64,000 bases of DNA from the NCBI RefSeq assembly GCF_046614675.1, contig NZ_JBKKJT010000004.1, positions 248,001-312,000 on the forward strand, given 5' to 3'. Position numbers and translations under genes: made by a program. The notes under the pieces were generated by a model. The model saw only the letters and a program-made list of their open reading frames with translations. It was not told the DNA's origin and ran no database searches. Positions 43,901 to 53,400 of the stretch are shown here, in pieces. Positions within the stretch are counted from its first letter, which is position 1; each line of letters begins with the position of its first letter. The stretch comes from Chryseobacterium cupriresistens. GTDB taxonomy: Bacteria > Bacteroidota > Bacteroidia > Flavobacteriales > Weeksellaceae.

Positions 43901-46900
43901 TTTAAGTGTCTCAAGCAGTTTATTGATCGCATCCGTATTTCCGGCGATCACACATTGTGTTGGCGCATTGAAGTTGACAGGATAACATCCTTCTATTTTC
44001 GCAATAATCGGTTGCAAGCGTTCCGCTGTAGCGCTTGCTGCCAGCATTGAACCCGGATCTCCTCCTTCCACAGAATTTAAAATAGACTGAGCTCTCTGAA
44101 CACTTAAATCTACCAGTTTATTTTCATCAAATACTCCTGCAAAGCATAAAGCCGGAATTTCACCGTAGCTATGACCCGCCAGCATATCTGGAACAATACC
44201 CAATGATTCTAAGAATTGAGCCAATGCAAGGTCTACAATTCCTAAAAGTGGTTGTGCCAAACGGGTATCTTTAATGGTTTCTTTCTGTTGTTTTAAATCA
44301 GTTTCATTAAAAGTTTTAGATGGAAAAACCACTTTTTCAAGCTCAGGATAATTATCAATAATCTTACGCATGGCCGGGAAAACGACAAATAAGTCACGGG
44401 CCATATTGATTCTCTGGCTGCCTTGTCCGGGGAATGTGAACGCTACTTTACCTTCTTTTTTATTCACGGTAAATGTATCTTTAGTCTCAATTCCTAACAA
44501 TACAAGCTCAACCTTCATCATCAGATCTTCAACCGTATCAGCCACAATGCTGAACTGGATAGGCTTTTCTGAACTGATGCTTAAGCTGTATGCAATATCC
44601 TGTAACGGAATACCATCATTAATTTCTAATAAAGTTTTAATCTGACCGGACTGTTCTTTCGCTTCTTCATATGTATCTCCACGGAAAACAAACAGTTCTG
44701 AAGGCCATGACTGCATGGCAATTGAATCATCCTGCTTAGGATGGTTCGCAATAACGGTATGGAAGTTTGTTCCTCCAAATCCGAAAGCACTGATCCCTGC
44801 ATAACGGTTTTTCTCTGCCCATAATCCACTTTCTGCATGGAATGCAAACGGACTGGTTTCTGCATTGTAATACGCGTTAGGCTGCTGAAGGTGAAGGGTA
44901 GGTGGCTTTACACCGTGATATACTGCAAGAGAAGCTTTGATTAATCCTGCTAATCCTGCTGCACATTTTGTATGACCAATCTGTGTTTTTACAGATCCTA
45001 AATGAGTCTGCCCGGGTAATGCCCCTGAACGGCTGAATAAATTAGTCAGTGCACTTAATTCGGTTTTATCACCTACCACCGTTCCTGTACCGTGAGCTTC
45101 CACTAATCCAACAGATGCAGGGCTTATACCTGCCTGGGTGTAAGCACGTTCTAATGCTCTTACCTGACCTATCTGTCTTGGAGCAGTCAAGCCCAATGCT
45201 TTTCCGTCACTGGATCCTCCAACGCCCTTAATCACTGAATAAATACGGTCTCCATCACGTACGGCATCCTCATATCTTTTTAAAACAAGGATGGCAATAC
45301 CTTCTCCAAGAGCAATACCGTCTGCATCGCTGTCAAATGTAGCACATCTTCCTTTTCTGGATAGAGCATGCGTGCTGGAGAACATCAGATAATCGTTAAT
45401 TCCATTGTGTAAGTCTGCACCTCCGGCAAGAACCATATCAGATTTTCCTAATACAAGTTCCTGACATGCCAGATCAATGGCAGCCAAAGAAGAAGCACAT
45501 GCTGCATCTACCGTAAAGTTTCTGCCGCCAAGGTCTAATCTGTTCGTAATCCTACCTGCGATTACATTTGCCAGAATACCCGGGAAAGAATCTTCAGTCG
45601 TATGTGGGAAGGCTTCTTTTACTTCTTCATGAAGTTCTCCGAAAACCTGCTTATAATATCCTCTGAAACTATAGCTGTTGGCAAGATCATTTCCTCCTTC
45701 AGCCCCTATGATGACAGAAATGTTTTCTCTGTTGATGTGTTTTTCTCCATATCCTGCATCTTCCATGGCACGCTTGGCAACCAATAAAGTTAACAGTTGA
45801 GTAGGTTCAATAGCGGCAAGAGATTGTGGTGGAATACCGAATGCCAATGGATCGAAATCGATTTTAGGAATAAATCCTCCCCATTTGGAGTGGGATACAT
45901 CCGGTCCGTCAGAATCCGGATGGTAGTATAATTCCTTATTCCATCTTTCGTCGGGTACTTCAGTGACACTGTCTTTTCCTAAAATGATGTTTCTCCAGTA
46001 TTCATCAAGGTTTTTAGCTCCCGGGAAAATACATTCCATTCCTACGATGGCGATGTCCAGCGGTTTTTCCGTAGAAACGGGTTCTTCCGGTAATGCCGCC
46101 TCCTGAATATGTTCGTAATTGTCTACAACACTTTGATGAAGTGCTGCCAGTGAGATCACACGATTCTGCATGGTGGCTACCTGTCCGATCATATACATTC
46201 CTAAGTCCAGCTGATCCTCTTTAGGAATATTGACAAGCTTATCGCCCTGTCGTTCTATGCCTTTCGCAGCAATACGTAAACGGCCTACATTTAATTTTTC
46301 AAGCTGTTCCCAGACTTGTTTTTTATCCATTCCGGCAGCAAGAAGTTTTGCTTTTTCTGTATTGAAATGGTGGGTAAAAGCTGTATTTAAACAACGGGTT
46401 TCGTGTCCTGGAGCTGTTTCCAGCAAGACCGTATCTTTTGCCTGCATAGCCTGGGACTGAAATTCTTCCTGAATGGCTCCTGTCTGTACAGCTTCATGAG
46501 TATACAGATAGGCTGTACCCATCAATACCCCGATTTTTACTCCTCTTGCAGCCAATGGAGCTGTCATGATGGAAACAAATGCTGTTGAAAAGGCGTTATG
46601 AATTCCCCCTGCAAAAAATACACTGATGTTTTCAGGATGCTCTTCTTTTAAAATACGTTCAATTTGTTTTTCCCAAAGAACCGTACTGGACAGCGGACCT
46701 ACGTGGCCTCCGCATTCACGTCCTTCAAAAATAAAGTTTTTAGCTCCTTCTTTAAGGAAAATATCCAGAAGAGCAGGGGAAGGAACATGTAAGAATGATT
46801 TTATTCCCGCTTTCTCAAATACTTTGGCCTGTGCGGGTCTTCCCCCTGCAATTAAAACTACCGGAGGTTTTGCTTCCAGTATATAAGAGGTTTGCTCATC

Positions 46901-47983
46901 TCTTAATTCCTGAGGGGCAAATCCTAAAATTCCTACTCCCCATGTTTTTTCTCCGGCCAGCTTTTTGGTGTCCATTACCAGAGACTTTGCAGCTTCTCCT
47001 TTTAATAAGGATAAAGCAACAAAAGGTAAAGCTCCGGCATCTGCTACTGCGTTGGCAAATGAAGGAACGTCACTCACACGGGTCATCGGACCCTGAGCAA
47101 TAGGGTATTGCAGTCCCAGTTCCTGAGCTAAAGAGTTTCCTTTATCAATTACTTTGAGTGCTTTTGCCTGCTTCAGATGTCCATACATGGCTTCTTTGAA
47201 ACCGAAAATAAGTTTTTTCAGTGTTTTGAAATCTTCATACAGATCTGTGGCCAGCGAAATGTCCTGTCCCATTGGAATGTAACAAGTGCTGAGATCCAGG
47301 TCTGTAAAATATTGTTTCAGATCTCCGGCAGTTGCATTCTCGGATAAGGAAGGTGAGTTGGGTCTCACCAATACGCGATGGTTGGCAATCACCTTAGTTT
47401 CTGTACCATTCAGTTTTGAGCATATTTCTTTCAGATCCTGAGGAACTGCACTTTCGGGGAACAACGCTAGCTGGCTGTCCAGTACAATTCCTGTTGCTCC
47501 CAAAGCTTTTGTTGCCGCTGCGGTATGGAGACCTATTCCTCCCTGTACCCACACCGGAATGCTCTGGATTTCTTTGATCACACGCTGGAATAATACAAAC
47601 GTGGATTCATAGCCTACCCATCCGCCTGCTTCATTTCCTTTGATAATGATTCCTTCTGCTCCCGCCTGTTCAGCCTGTCTTGCTTCTTCCAGACTCGTTA
47701 CCTGATAAACTGCAGGCAGCGCAGAGGGCTTAGACATTCCGAATGGAAGGATCGCAAATCTTACCTTTTCAGGAATTTGAAGAGAGACGAAGTTGTCTGC
47801 AGAAAAATAAATACCATAAGATGGTACGTCTATCTGATCAAGTTGATGTAACGCTTCCTGTGCAGCCGTTATCTCATTTCCTAAACTTAAAACGGGGAAT
47901 GCACCCGCCTGGTGTAATCTGGATATAAGAGTAACGTCCGGCTTTTCAAAAGGCGTCAGTCCAATAATGGTTAAGTTTTTCAT
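40958..47983 (-). CDS. megasynthase 1: two FMN-ER-like domains-KS-AT-ACP-ACP-KR
   Basis: A 2341-residue protein that opens the operon. Two nitronate-monooxygenase/PfaD-like TIM barrels lie at about 1-260 (degenerate) and 285-600 (QYPIAQGPM, EGRECGGHVGP). The KS is at about 642-1080 (C829, H964, H1004), the AT at about 1178-1490 (GHSYGE, S1272). A Pro/Gln-rich linker follows, then two ACPs (S1685 and S1799, both DLEADLSIDSIKR-type). The KR is at about 2070-2341 (GGAQG 2076-2080; TDYAAANSVLDDY). The DSIKR carrier sequence and the TIM-barrel enoyl reductase are hallmarks of PUFA/secondary-lipid synthases. The reductive set predicts a partly or fully reduced acyl chain. The chain length is unknown. 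Confidence 0.87.
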   Translation of the reverse strand: MKNLTIIGLTPFEKPDVTLISRLHQAGAFPVLSLGNEITAAQEALHQLDQIDVPSYGIYFSADNFVSLQIPEKVRFAILPFGMSKPSALPAVYQVTSLEEARQAEQAGAEGIIIKGNEAGGWVGYESTFVLFQRVIKEIQSIPVWVQGGIGLHTAAATKALGATGIVLDSQLALFPESAVPQDLKEICSKLNGTETKVIANHRVLVRPNSPSLSENATAGDLKQYFTDLDLSTCYIPMGQDISLATDLYEDFKTLKKLIFGFKEAMYGHLKQAKALKVIDKGNSLAQELGLQYPIAQGPMTRVSDVPSFANAVADAGALPFVALSLLKGEAAKSLVMDTKKLAGEKTWGVGILGFAPQELRDEQTSYILEAKPPVVLIAGGRPAQAKVFEKAGIKSFLHVPSPALLDIFLKEGAKNFIFEGRECGGHVGPLSSTVLWEKQIERILKEEHPENISVFFAGGIHNAFSTAFVSIMTAPLAARGVKIGVLMGTAYLYTHEAVQTGAIQEEFQSQAMQAKDTVLLETAPGHETRCLNTAFTHHFNTEKAKLLAAGMDKKQVWEQLEKLNVGRLRIAAKGIERQGDKLVNIPKEDQLDLGMYMIGQVATMQNRVISLAALHQSVVDNYEHIQEAALPEEPVSTEKPLDIAIVGMECIFPGAKNLDEYWRNIILGKDSVTEVPDERWNKELYYHPDSDGPDVSHSKWGGFIPKIDFDPLAFGIPPQSLAAIEPTQLLTLLVAKRAMEDAGYGEKHINRENISVIIGAEGGNDLANSYSFRGYYKQVFGELHEEVKEAFPHTTEDSFPGILANVIAGRITNRLDLGGRNFTVDAACASSLAAIDLACQELVLGKSDMVLAGGADLHNGINDYLMFSSTHALSRKGRCATFDSDADGIALGEGIAILVLKRYEDAVRDGDRIYSVIKGVGGSSDGKALGLTAPRQIGQVRALERAYTQAGISPASVGLVEAHGTGTVVGDKTELSALTNLFSRSGALPGQTHLGSVKTQIGHTKCAAGLAGLIKASLAVYHGVKPPTLHLQQPNAYYNAETSPFAFHAESGLWAEKNRYAGISAFGFGGTNFHTVIANHPKQDDSIAMQSWPSELFVFRGDTYEEAKEQSGQIKTLLEINDGIPLQDIAYSLSISSEKPIQFSIVADTVEDLMMKVELVLLGIETKDTFTVNKKEGKVAFTFPGQGSQRINMARDLFVVFPAMRKIIDNYPELEKVVFPSKTFNETDLKQQKETIKDTRLAQPLLGIVDLALAQFLESLGIVPDMLAGHSYGEIPALCFAGVFDENKLVDLSVQRAQSILNSVEGGDPGSMLAASATAERLQPIIAKIEGCYPVNFNAPTQCVIAGNTDAINKLLETLKQEGISAKKLEVACAFHSPLLAKSKELYAEVLKDIPFGEMQIPVWSNTTAEVYPADPAEIKERLTDHLVQPVRFVEQLQAMYNDGARIFIEVGPGKVLTGLTKSCLEKDQLTLYVEDNSHNKFSHLLCMLAQYLGTGRSFNIEKLFDGRNVKVIDLNQPELYKKSPAIWRVNGQTAHPTHGNLPSNGALPLINPIPMNNFTTNHQAPAAEAQSTAERMLQEYLNSMKLMIQAQRDVMLSFIGQNPQAFPAPVYHSPVQAPAQQPVSAIPVQPVQQERPVAVAAVKQAPSKDIKSLLLQVVSDKTGYPQEMLGMEMDLEADLSIDSIKRVEIIGTLRNELGTLGNGNTSEDTVMEQLAGIKTLSGLVSWLTEFSGAETTAAPEKNGIATEPTVSKSQNQPAFSLEDLQNAILNIVSEKTGYPKEMLGLDLDLEADLSIDSIKRMEIIGDLKIKIGFGQNLEQADDVMEKLAAIKTLRGLANWISEMNGENNETTHEAKEENTVEPTQNVLSRLRFDITPTDPSLVQNTEVLQGKRFAITQDNSTHTSAIKEALEKHGAIVEVADTEKDLSNIDGLIMLDLFSAADKPSIIDHVDLIKKLDFDKAKWVYLISDIPAHLQEITDVSVLRHHQGYPGLFKSLAREFDNTACRLISLSTPQEVDQIAEITLKEILTNDKPAEIIYKNDQRHKIDIIPSPLSTSLHEAHIQLDQKSVVLVLGGAQGITAELVKHMSQAYPCTYILVGRSADPRNELSAKDFQGMKTKEEIRGFLIRSGQFTSPAEIEKETTKIFKNNQILRTIRDMEELGNTIIYQSLDLCDEEGLSRLISNIYEKYDRLDGVIHGAGLLEDKLFKQKTTSSFGRVFDTKVKPLRVLAEQLRSDCQFVVLFSSIASVYGNKGQTDYAAANSVLDDYANALNKRLKGKVISINWGPWKGAGMVSSTLESEYERRGISMIPLDEGKEIFLNEIKYGTESQVLIMSGNNW

Positions 47984-48061
47984 GGCGTGATAATTATTGA
48001 ATGATAGCAGAGATTCATAACAACATGCTTTGCCTTTCGGTAATAAGGCAATTGCTTATCA

Positions 48062-48220
48062 TTATGATATAATAAAATTGGTTTTTGTTAGATCGTTAAC
48101 GAATTGAATCTTTTTTTGGCAATTATTCAATGATCTATTGGTCTGGAATAGATTGCATAATATAAGGTTAGTGTCCGGTTGTTCAAAGGGCATCAGCCTG
48201 ATTGTGGTCAAGTTTTTCAT
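48062..48220 (-). pseudogene. decayed duplicate of the megasynthase 1 gene start
   Basis: From an ATG at 48218-48220 the frame reads MKNLTTIRLMPFEQPDT, identical at 12 of 17 positions to the start of the 2341-residue synthase (MKNLTIIGLTPFEKPDV) 237 bp downstream. It then diverges and stops after 52 codons. Nucleotide similarity continues for about 75 bases into the gene and about 50 bases upstream (TTCATAACA-ACAT shared). This is a partial tandem duplication of the operon's 5' end, now decayed, or retained as a leader ORF. Confidence 0.65.
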
Positions 48221-48762
48221 AGCATTTACGGTATTGGGATAGGTAATGTTGTTTCATAACAAAACATCAATATCACTGGGATATACAATGATATTTTGTT
48301 ACGATGAAATAAAAATAATAAAATTGTATTATATATTTAATCATAAATGCAATTTGATAACTATTTTTTAATATAAAAAGTATAATTATTCAAATGCTAT
48401 TAAAGTATATTTATTGTTTTATTATTCTTAGAAACGTGACGATACAATCTTAGTAATTTTAACTATAACTATTTATAGTTAAAAAAATGTTAAGCAAATA
48501 TAGGAATAAAAAATAAAATATTTCAAAAACAAGAGATTTGTTTTGAGTAATATTACAAAAAGATAATATACAGTGATAAGAGTCCGAAAGTGTAAGAATC
48601 TCCTTTGTCAATCTGATAAATGGACAGTGCAAATTTATATAAAATTAATCAATATATTGTGATTTAATTTAAATTATTTATGAATTTTTCCTATCCTTTT
48701 GATAAAGAAATAGATAGGATATTTTAAGAATAATTAATATATGTTTCCGAAATTCATAAAAA
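48221..48762. other. AT-rich intergenic region upstream of the lipid operon
   Basis: About 540 bases of very AT-rich DNA with no convincing gene on either strand. It should hold the promoter of the 18-kb lipid operon. No clear TTG-N17-23-TAnnTTTG pair was found, so the start site cannot be placed by eye. The unusual length and AT content may reflect complex regulation. Confidence 0.5.
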
Positions 48763-48793
48763 AAACAGTAAGTGTTTGATATGCTTACTGTTT
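48763..48793 (-). terminator. terminator of the glutaminase gene
   Basis: A 10-bp stem AAACAGTAAG/CTTACTGTTT with an 11-nt loop. On the minus strand it is followed directly by a run of T residues, about 120 bp after the glutaminase stop codon. Confidence 0.85.
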
Positions 48794-48912
48794 CTTATGT
48801 GTCGATTGTTGTTGTTTTTGTTAATAAGCCATTGGCATGCTTTGTGGGATCATTGAAGTAAAATTCCTTTCAGTGAGCAGGATTGCAGGTGAGTTGTTGT
48901 TGGTTTAAAAAA

Positions 48913-49926
48913 CTAAAAGATACTTAATCCATACTGTTTGGCCAGATCTAAAATCATATGATAGCCGGCCAGAGAATTTCCATGCTGGTCTAAAGCAGGA
49001 CTGAAAACTCCGATTCCTATTTTTCCCGGAACACTTACGGTAATTCCGCCTCCTACACCGGATTTGCTTGGCAGTCCTACCATTCTGGAATATTCACCGC
49101 TGAACTCATACATTCCGGCAGTCAGCATTTGTGATTCTATCAGTTTGGCCATATCGGCATTTTTAAAAGTGGTATCTCCGTCGAATCTTACGCACTGGTT
49201 GGCAAAGAAATAACCTATTTTAGCAAGATCCTCAGCGGTAAGTTCAATGGAACACTGCTTGAAATAGTTGTCCAGCTGGTCTTCATTTCCCGAAATCAGT
49301 CCGCTGTTTTTCATAATATAAAACATTCCACGGTTGCGGTGTCCTGTTGATTTTTCAGATTCGTAAACTGATTTGTTGTAATCTATGGACGGGTTTTTGG
49401 TGATGTACCTTACCATATCCAGTATCTTCAGGAATGGTTTTTCTCCGTCACCGGAAATTAATGAAGTAGTAAGAATTGCCCCTGCATTCATCATAGGATT
49501 AAGCGGCTTTCCTGTAGTTTCAAGGTTGGAAAAATGGTTGAAAGGTTTATCGGAACCGAAATATCCCATTTTTTCAAAGATATTGGTTTCTCCTTTTTCA
49601 TTGACAGCCACCATTAACGATATGATTTTGGAAATGCTCTGCATGGTGAATTTTTTATTGATATCTCCGGCATTGAATACTTTCCCATTTTTGTCTACCA
49701 CTGAAAAGGCTATTGCTTTAGCGTCCATTTTTCCCAGTTCAGGAATATAATCAGCTACTTTTCCCTGGCTGTAATAAGCTCTGTTCTTCTCCAGGATGCT
49801 GTTTAGTGTTTTGTCCGAAATGGTTGAGATATCTGCGGTTTTCTGAGCATAAACAATTGTGTTTAAGGAAATAAAAGCTGCTGTACAGATTCCTTTAGCA
49901 GAGAATAAAAAGCTGTTGTTTTTCAT
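48913..49926 (-). CDS. glsA: exported glutaminase A
   Basis: A 337-residue serine-dependent glutaminase (beta-lactamase fold) converting glutamine to glutamate and ammonia. MQSISK carries the catalytic S97-x-x-K100 pair. GKPLNPMMNAGA (substrate-binding Asn), STGHRNRGMFYIMKNSG, and SKSGVGGGITVSVPGKIGIGV are all family blocks. It has an N-terminal signal peptide ending near VYAQ (residue 27), unusual for GlsA of E. coli but seen in Bacteroidota, so it acts in the periplasm or outside. It is a single gene with its own promoter and terminator. Confidence 0.92.
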   Translation of the reverse strand: MKNNSFLFSAKGICTAAFISLNTIVYAQKTADISTISDKTLNSILEKNRAYYSQGKVADYIPELGKMDAKAIAFSVVDKNGKVFNAGDINKKFTMQSISKIISLMVAVNEKGETNIFEKMGYFGSDKPFNHFSNLETTGKPLNPMMNAGAILTTSLISGDGEKPFLKILDMVRYITKNPSIDYNKSVYESEKSTGHRNRGMFYIMKNSGLISGNEDQLDNYFKQCSIELTAEDLAKIGYFFANQCVRFDGDTTFKNADMAKLIESQMLTAGMYEFSGEYSRMVGLPSKSGVGGGITVSVPGKIGIGVFSPALDQHGNSLAGYHMILDLAKQYGLSIF

Positions 49927-49972
49927 AGGGAAGGTATATTCAAATATAATGTTGATGATAAGCCTTGAAAAA

Positions 49973-50003
49973 CAAAGATAAAGTATTTTAATCTTGTCAG
50001 CAA
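49973..50003 (-). promoter_or_regulatory. Bacteroidota-type promoter of glsA
   Basis: On the minus strand TTG (50003-50001) and TATCTTTG (49980-49973) are separated by 20 bp, matching the -33 TTG / -7 TAnnTTTG consensus. The predicted start lies about 40 bp before the glsA ATG. Confidence 0.6.
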
Positions 50004-50459
50004 TTCTCTTTATCGTGGTTATGAATATCGGTGCAGGTCTGTATAGGTGTTGCTTATTGAAGAAGATTAAATTGCCGGATTACATGAGAAATTTTTAAGA
50101 AAAGAAATGGATAAAAGTTTGTTGTTTTACCTGTTTTTATATGTGATTAATTTTAATTTGAATTATTGTTTTAAAGTAAAAAATTAATTTTATTTACTTT
50201 TTTGTTGTTTGTTTTAGTTTTTAATAAGCTAAAATGAATGATTTTATTCTATTAAAATGAGGTTGGAGCGCCTACATTGACCGTAGCATAAGGATTTTTT
50301 TACATAACTAATATGTTGGTGAAATAGCATATAATCACGAATTTGTTTATATTGTTGAAATTCAGTTGTGAAATAATGTTATTTTTTCACGATTAAATGA
50401 TTTTTGTATTATTATTTTTATTAATTTGACAAAAAATTAATAACACTTTTTTAATAACT
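50004..50459. other. AT-rich intergenic region before the giant adhesin gene
   Basis: About 455 bases with no gene on either strand. It separates divergent glsA and the 1630-residue adhesin gene. The last 120 bases are nearly all A/T and probably hold the adhesin promoter and leader. No clear consensus promoter was identified. Confidence 0.45.
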
Positions 50460-53400
50460 ATGAAAAACAACACCTACTTTGGCAGGCAGCACGTCTTCAG
50501 ATGGCTCCTGCTATGTTGGCTTCTGGTACCTTGGGTACTGCAAGCACAAGCTCAAATTACATGGACCGAAGAGGTCGGATGCCAGGAATTCCGCGGCGAA
50601 AAAGAAGGTCAGGTTCCTGACAACGGTATCGCCAGTTCCTACATCAATTCTGCGCAGTGCCTCCGCGTCTGCGAGAAATCAATAGACCCTGTCAAATATC
50701 TTGTTCAGGGATCCAACGTTTCTAATGTACAATGGTCAGTTTCAGGAGGAACTGCCACAATTTCCGGAACCGGAAATACCTTGGCGTATGTTACGTGGGG
50801 TGCCGCCGGTAATGGATCTTTACAGGCTGTTATCACATACAATGACGGAACTGTGGAAACACAGACCATCTGTATTGAAAAAATCAACAGACCTATTGCT
50901 AAGTTTGAATTGCTTAATCTGGATTACACGGTATGTAATAATACAACGGTGTATTTTGATAACCTTTCCGAACAAAACGGAGGGTCAGATATTGTCAATT
51001 ATTTCTGGCAGTTCGGAGATGGAACTACTTCCACTTCCACAGCTTTTGAGCCGTCTCATATCTACACTAATCCCGGTATTTACACCATCCAGCTTACCGT
51101 AACCAATAAGTGCGGATGCCAGAGCAAGTACAGAAAGGAAATCAAGGTAGTAAAATCTTATCCTGTACAGATCAATTGTGCTTCTGTAGTATGTGAAGGA
51201 AGTACTGAGAAATACAATGCTCAGGATGGGTGTAACAAAGGACAATGGAAAGTTATTGGTGGAAACATTATAAACAATAACGGTAACGAAATTGAAGTAG
51301 TTTGGGATCAGGTGGATCCTCTGGACGGTTTCGGGTATGTCATGTATATGTCTGAATGTGCCTGCCCTGAATGGACTACAGTTAAAATCCCAGTGATTTT
51401 AAAGAATGCAAAAGTTAAAGGACAGGATAAAGTATGCGCCGGAAAGCAATATACCTATTCTATTCCTCAATGGCCTACGACAAAAGTTAACTGGAATGTA
51501 TCCGGGCCTGGAACAGGGCTGCTGGTTAATACCCAGCAGAGAAATGAAATTGTTTTCTCGGCTACTCAGCCCGGAACATATCACCTTGAGGCCACCTACT
51601 ACAATACTTTATTAGCTTGTGAAGGAAATGCCTCAATTGATATCACTGTTGAACAGCCTGTAACGATAAGCGGCGGTACGGATGAGATCTGTGCGGGAAC
51701 AAGCCAGACATTTACAGCTACCCCTAATGTACCTGTTATCTGGAAAGTAACTACCGGAGGCTCTACTGTGACTTCGGGAGTAGTATCCGGGCCATTCAGC
51801 TATACTTTTAACACCGCGGGAACCTATACTATCGTTGCTGTGAAGCAAGGAGGAGATTGTGAAAGTAACCCAAGAATTATTAAGGTATTACCAATTCCGC
51901 AGCCCCCTACAGGAACTATTTCAGGTGAGACAAAAGTATGTCCTGGAAAACCTTATGTGTATACCATCAGTTCAGTGGATCCGGGAATGGTTCCGGTTTG
52001 GAGTGTTACTAACGGAACAATCCAGGGTAGTAATGCAGGATCTTCTGTAACGGTTATCTTTAATACGGGTGCTTCATCCTATTCAGTATCTGCACAGAAT
52101 AAATCGATGAGTAATGCAGGATGTCTTTCTGCTCCGATTTCGTTCAGTGTAGCGCCGTTAGACCTTAATACCATTACGGTTAATCCTAATCCGGGCGGAC
52201 CTTTCTGTCCGAGCAGCACACAGACATTTACTGCAAATCTGAACGGTATTGTTCCTGATTTTATGGAATGGACATTCGCAAGTCCTAACTTCGGAAGTGT
52301 TGTAGGAGGACAGGGTACCAGTAACATTACTGTCAACTTCAACGAAATCTCTACAACAAGCAGCACTATGCTGAACCTGAGAGTTGTAAAATGTGGAGTT
52401 ACAAAAATCATCAGTGTTCCGGTATCTTTATTACCGCTTCCTGTGGTAAGCTTCACAAATGTTGGAGGAATCTGTTTAGGTTCCAACCTTACATTCTCTG
52501 TTAATCAGGGATCAATCACTTCAGCAACGGGTGTAACTTTCACTTTTGCAAACGGAAATACCTATAATACCACTTATAATCCATCAGGAAATTACAGCTT
52601 CCCTAATAACGGATATATTCAAAACGGATCAGGAAGTAACGTTTCTCAAACGGTTACAGTAACTTATACAGGAACTAACGGATGTAACTATAAGCCTACT
52701 GCAAGCGCAAACTTTACAATCTATCCTGAAACTATTATTACAGTTTCTCCGGTATATAATATCCTGGTATGTGATCCTACAACAATGACACCGTATACGC
52801 TTACGGCAAATAGTTCTACAGGACTTACCAATATTACTTCCTGGCAGTGGTTCCAAAACAATTCACCTATATCAGGTGCTACAACCAACTCATACACCAT
52901 AGGCGGTGCAGGTGCTTTTGGAACTTATAGAGTACAGGCTGTAGATATTAATGGTTGTGTGGTTTCTTCACAGAATATTAATGTGAGCCAGCTTTGCCCA
53001 AGCAGCGGAACTTGTAATACAGATCCTCAGATCAACTTTACAGCTGCGTGGTCAGGTTGTAATACAATTTCAACATCAGGGTTAACGTATAACGGAACTC
53101 CTGATCAGATAGAATGGTCATCAGACAACGTACTTACTTTAACTTCTCCTCAGGGACAGCCTACAGCAACGTATCAGACTACACTTGCAGGAGCACATAT
53201 TGTTTTTGTACGTTTAAGATATGGTTCATGCTGGTACAGCAAAGCAGTAGAAGTAAGAAAGAACTACGAGCCTAAATTCAGTGTAAGCACGGTGTGCAGC
53301 GGAGGCGGATATAATGTGACTCTGTTTAACAGTTCTACTATATTTGAGATTAACCAGTCATCTATTACGTATACATTCACCAGCCCGGGTCAGCCAACTC

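Noticed and set aside
43596..43985. 129-codon plus-strand ORF opposite megasynthase 1
   Set aside because: It is the antisense of the acyltransferase domain; the minus-strand frame carries all catalytic motifs.
50004..50459. Small RNA or tRNA gene in the long AT-rich gap
   Set aside because: No cloverleaf or conserved RNA motif was found by eye, and the composition is almost entirely A/T.
50701..51102. 133-codon plus-strand ORF inside the adhesin gene
   Set aside because: It is an out-of-frame shadow of the well-supported 1630-residue coding sequence.
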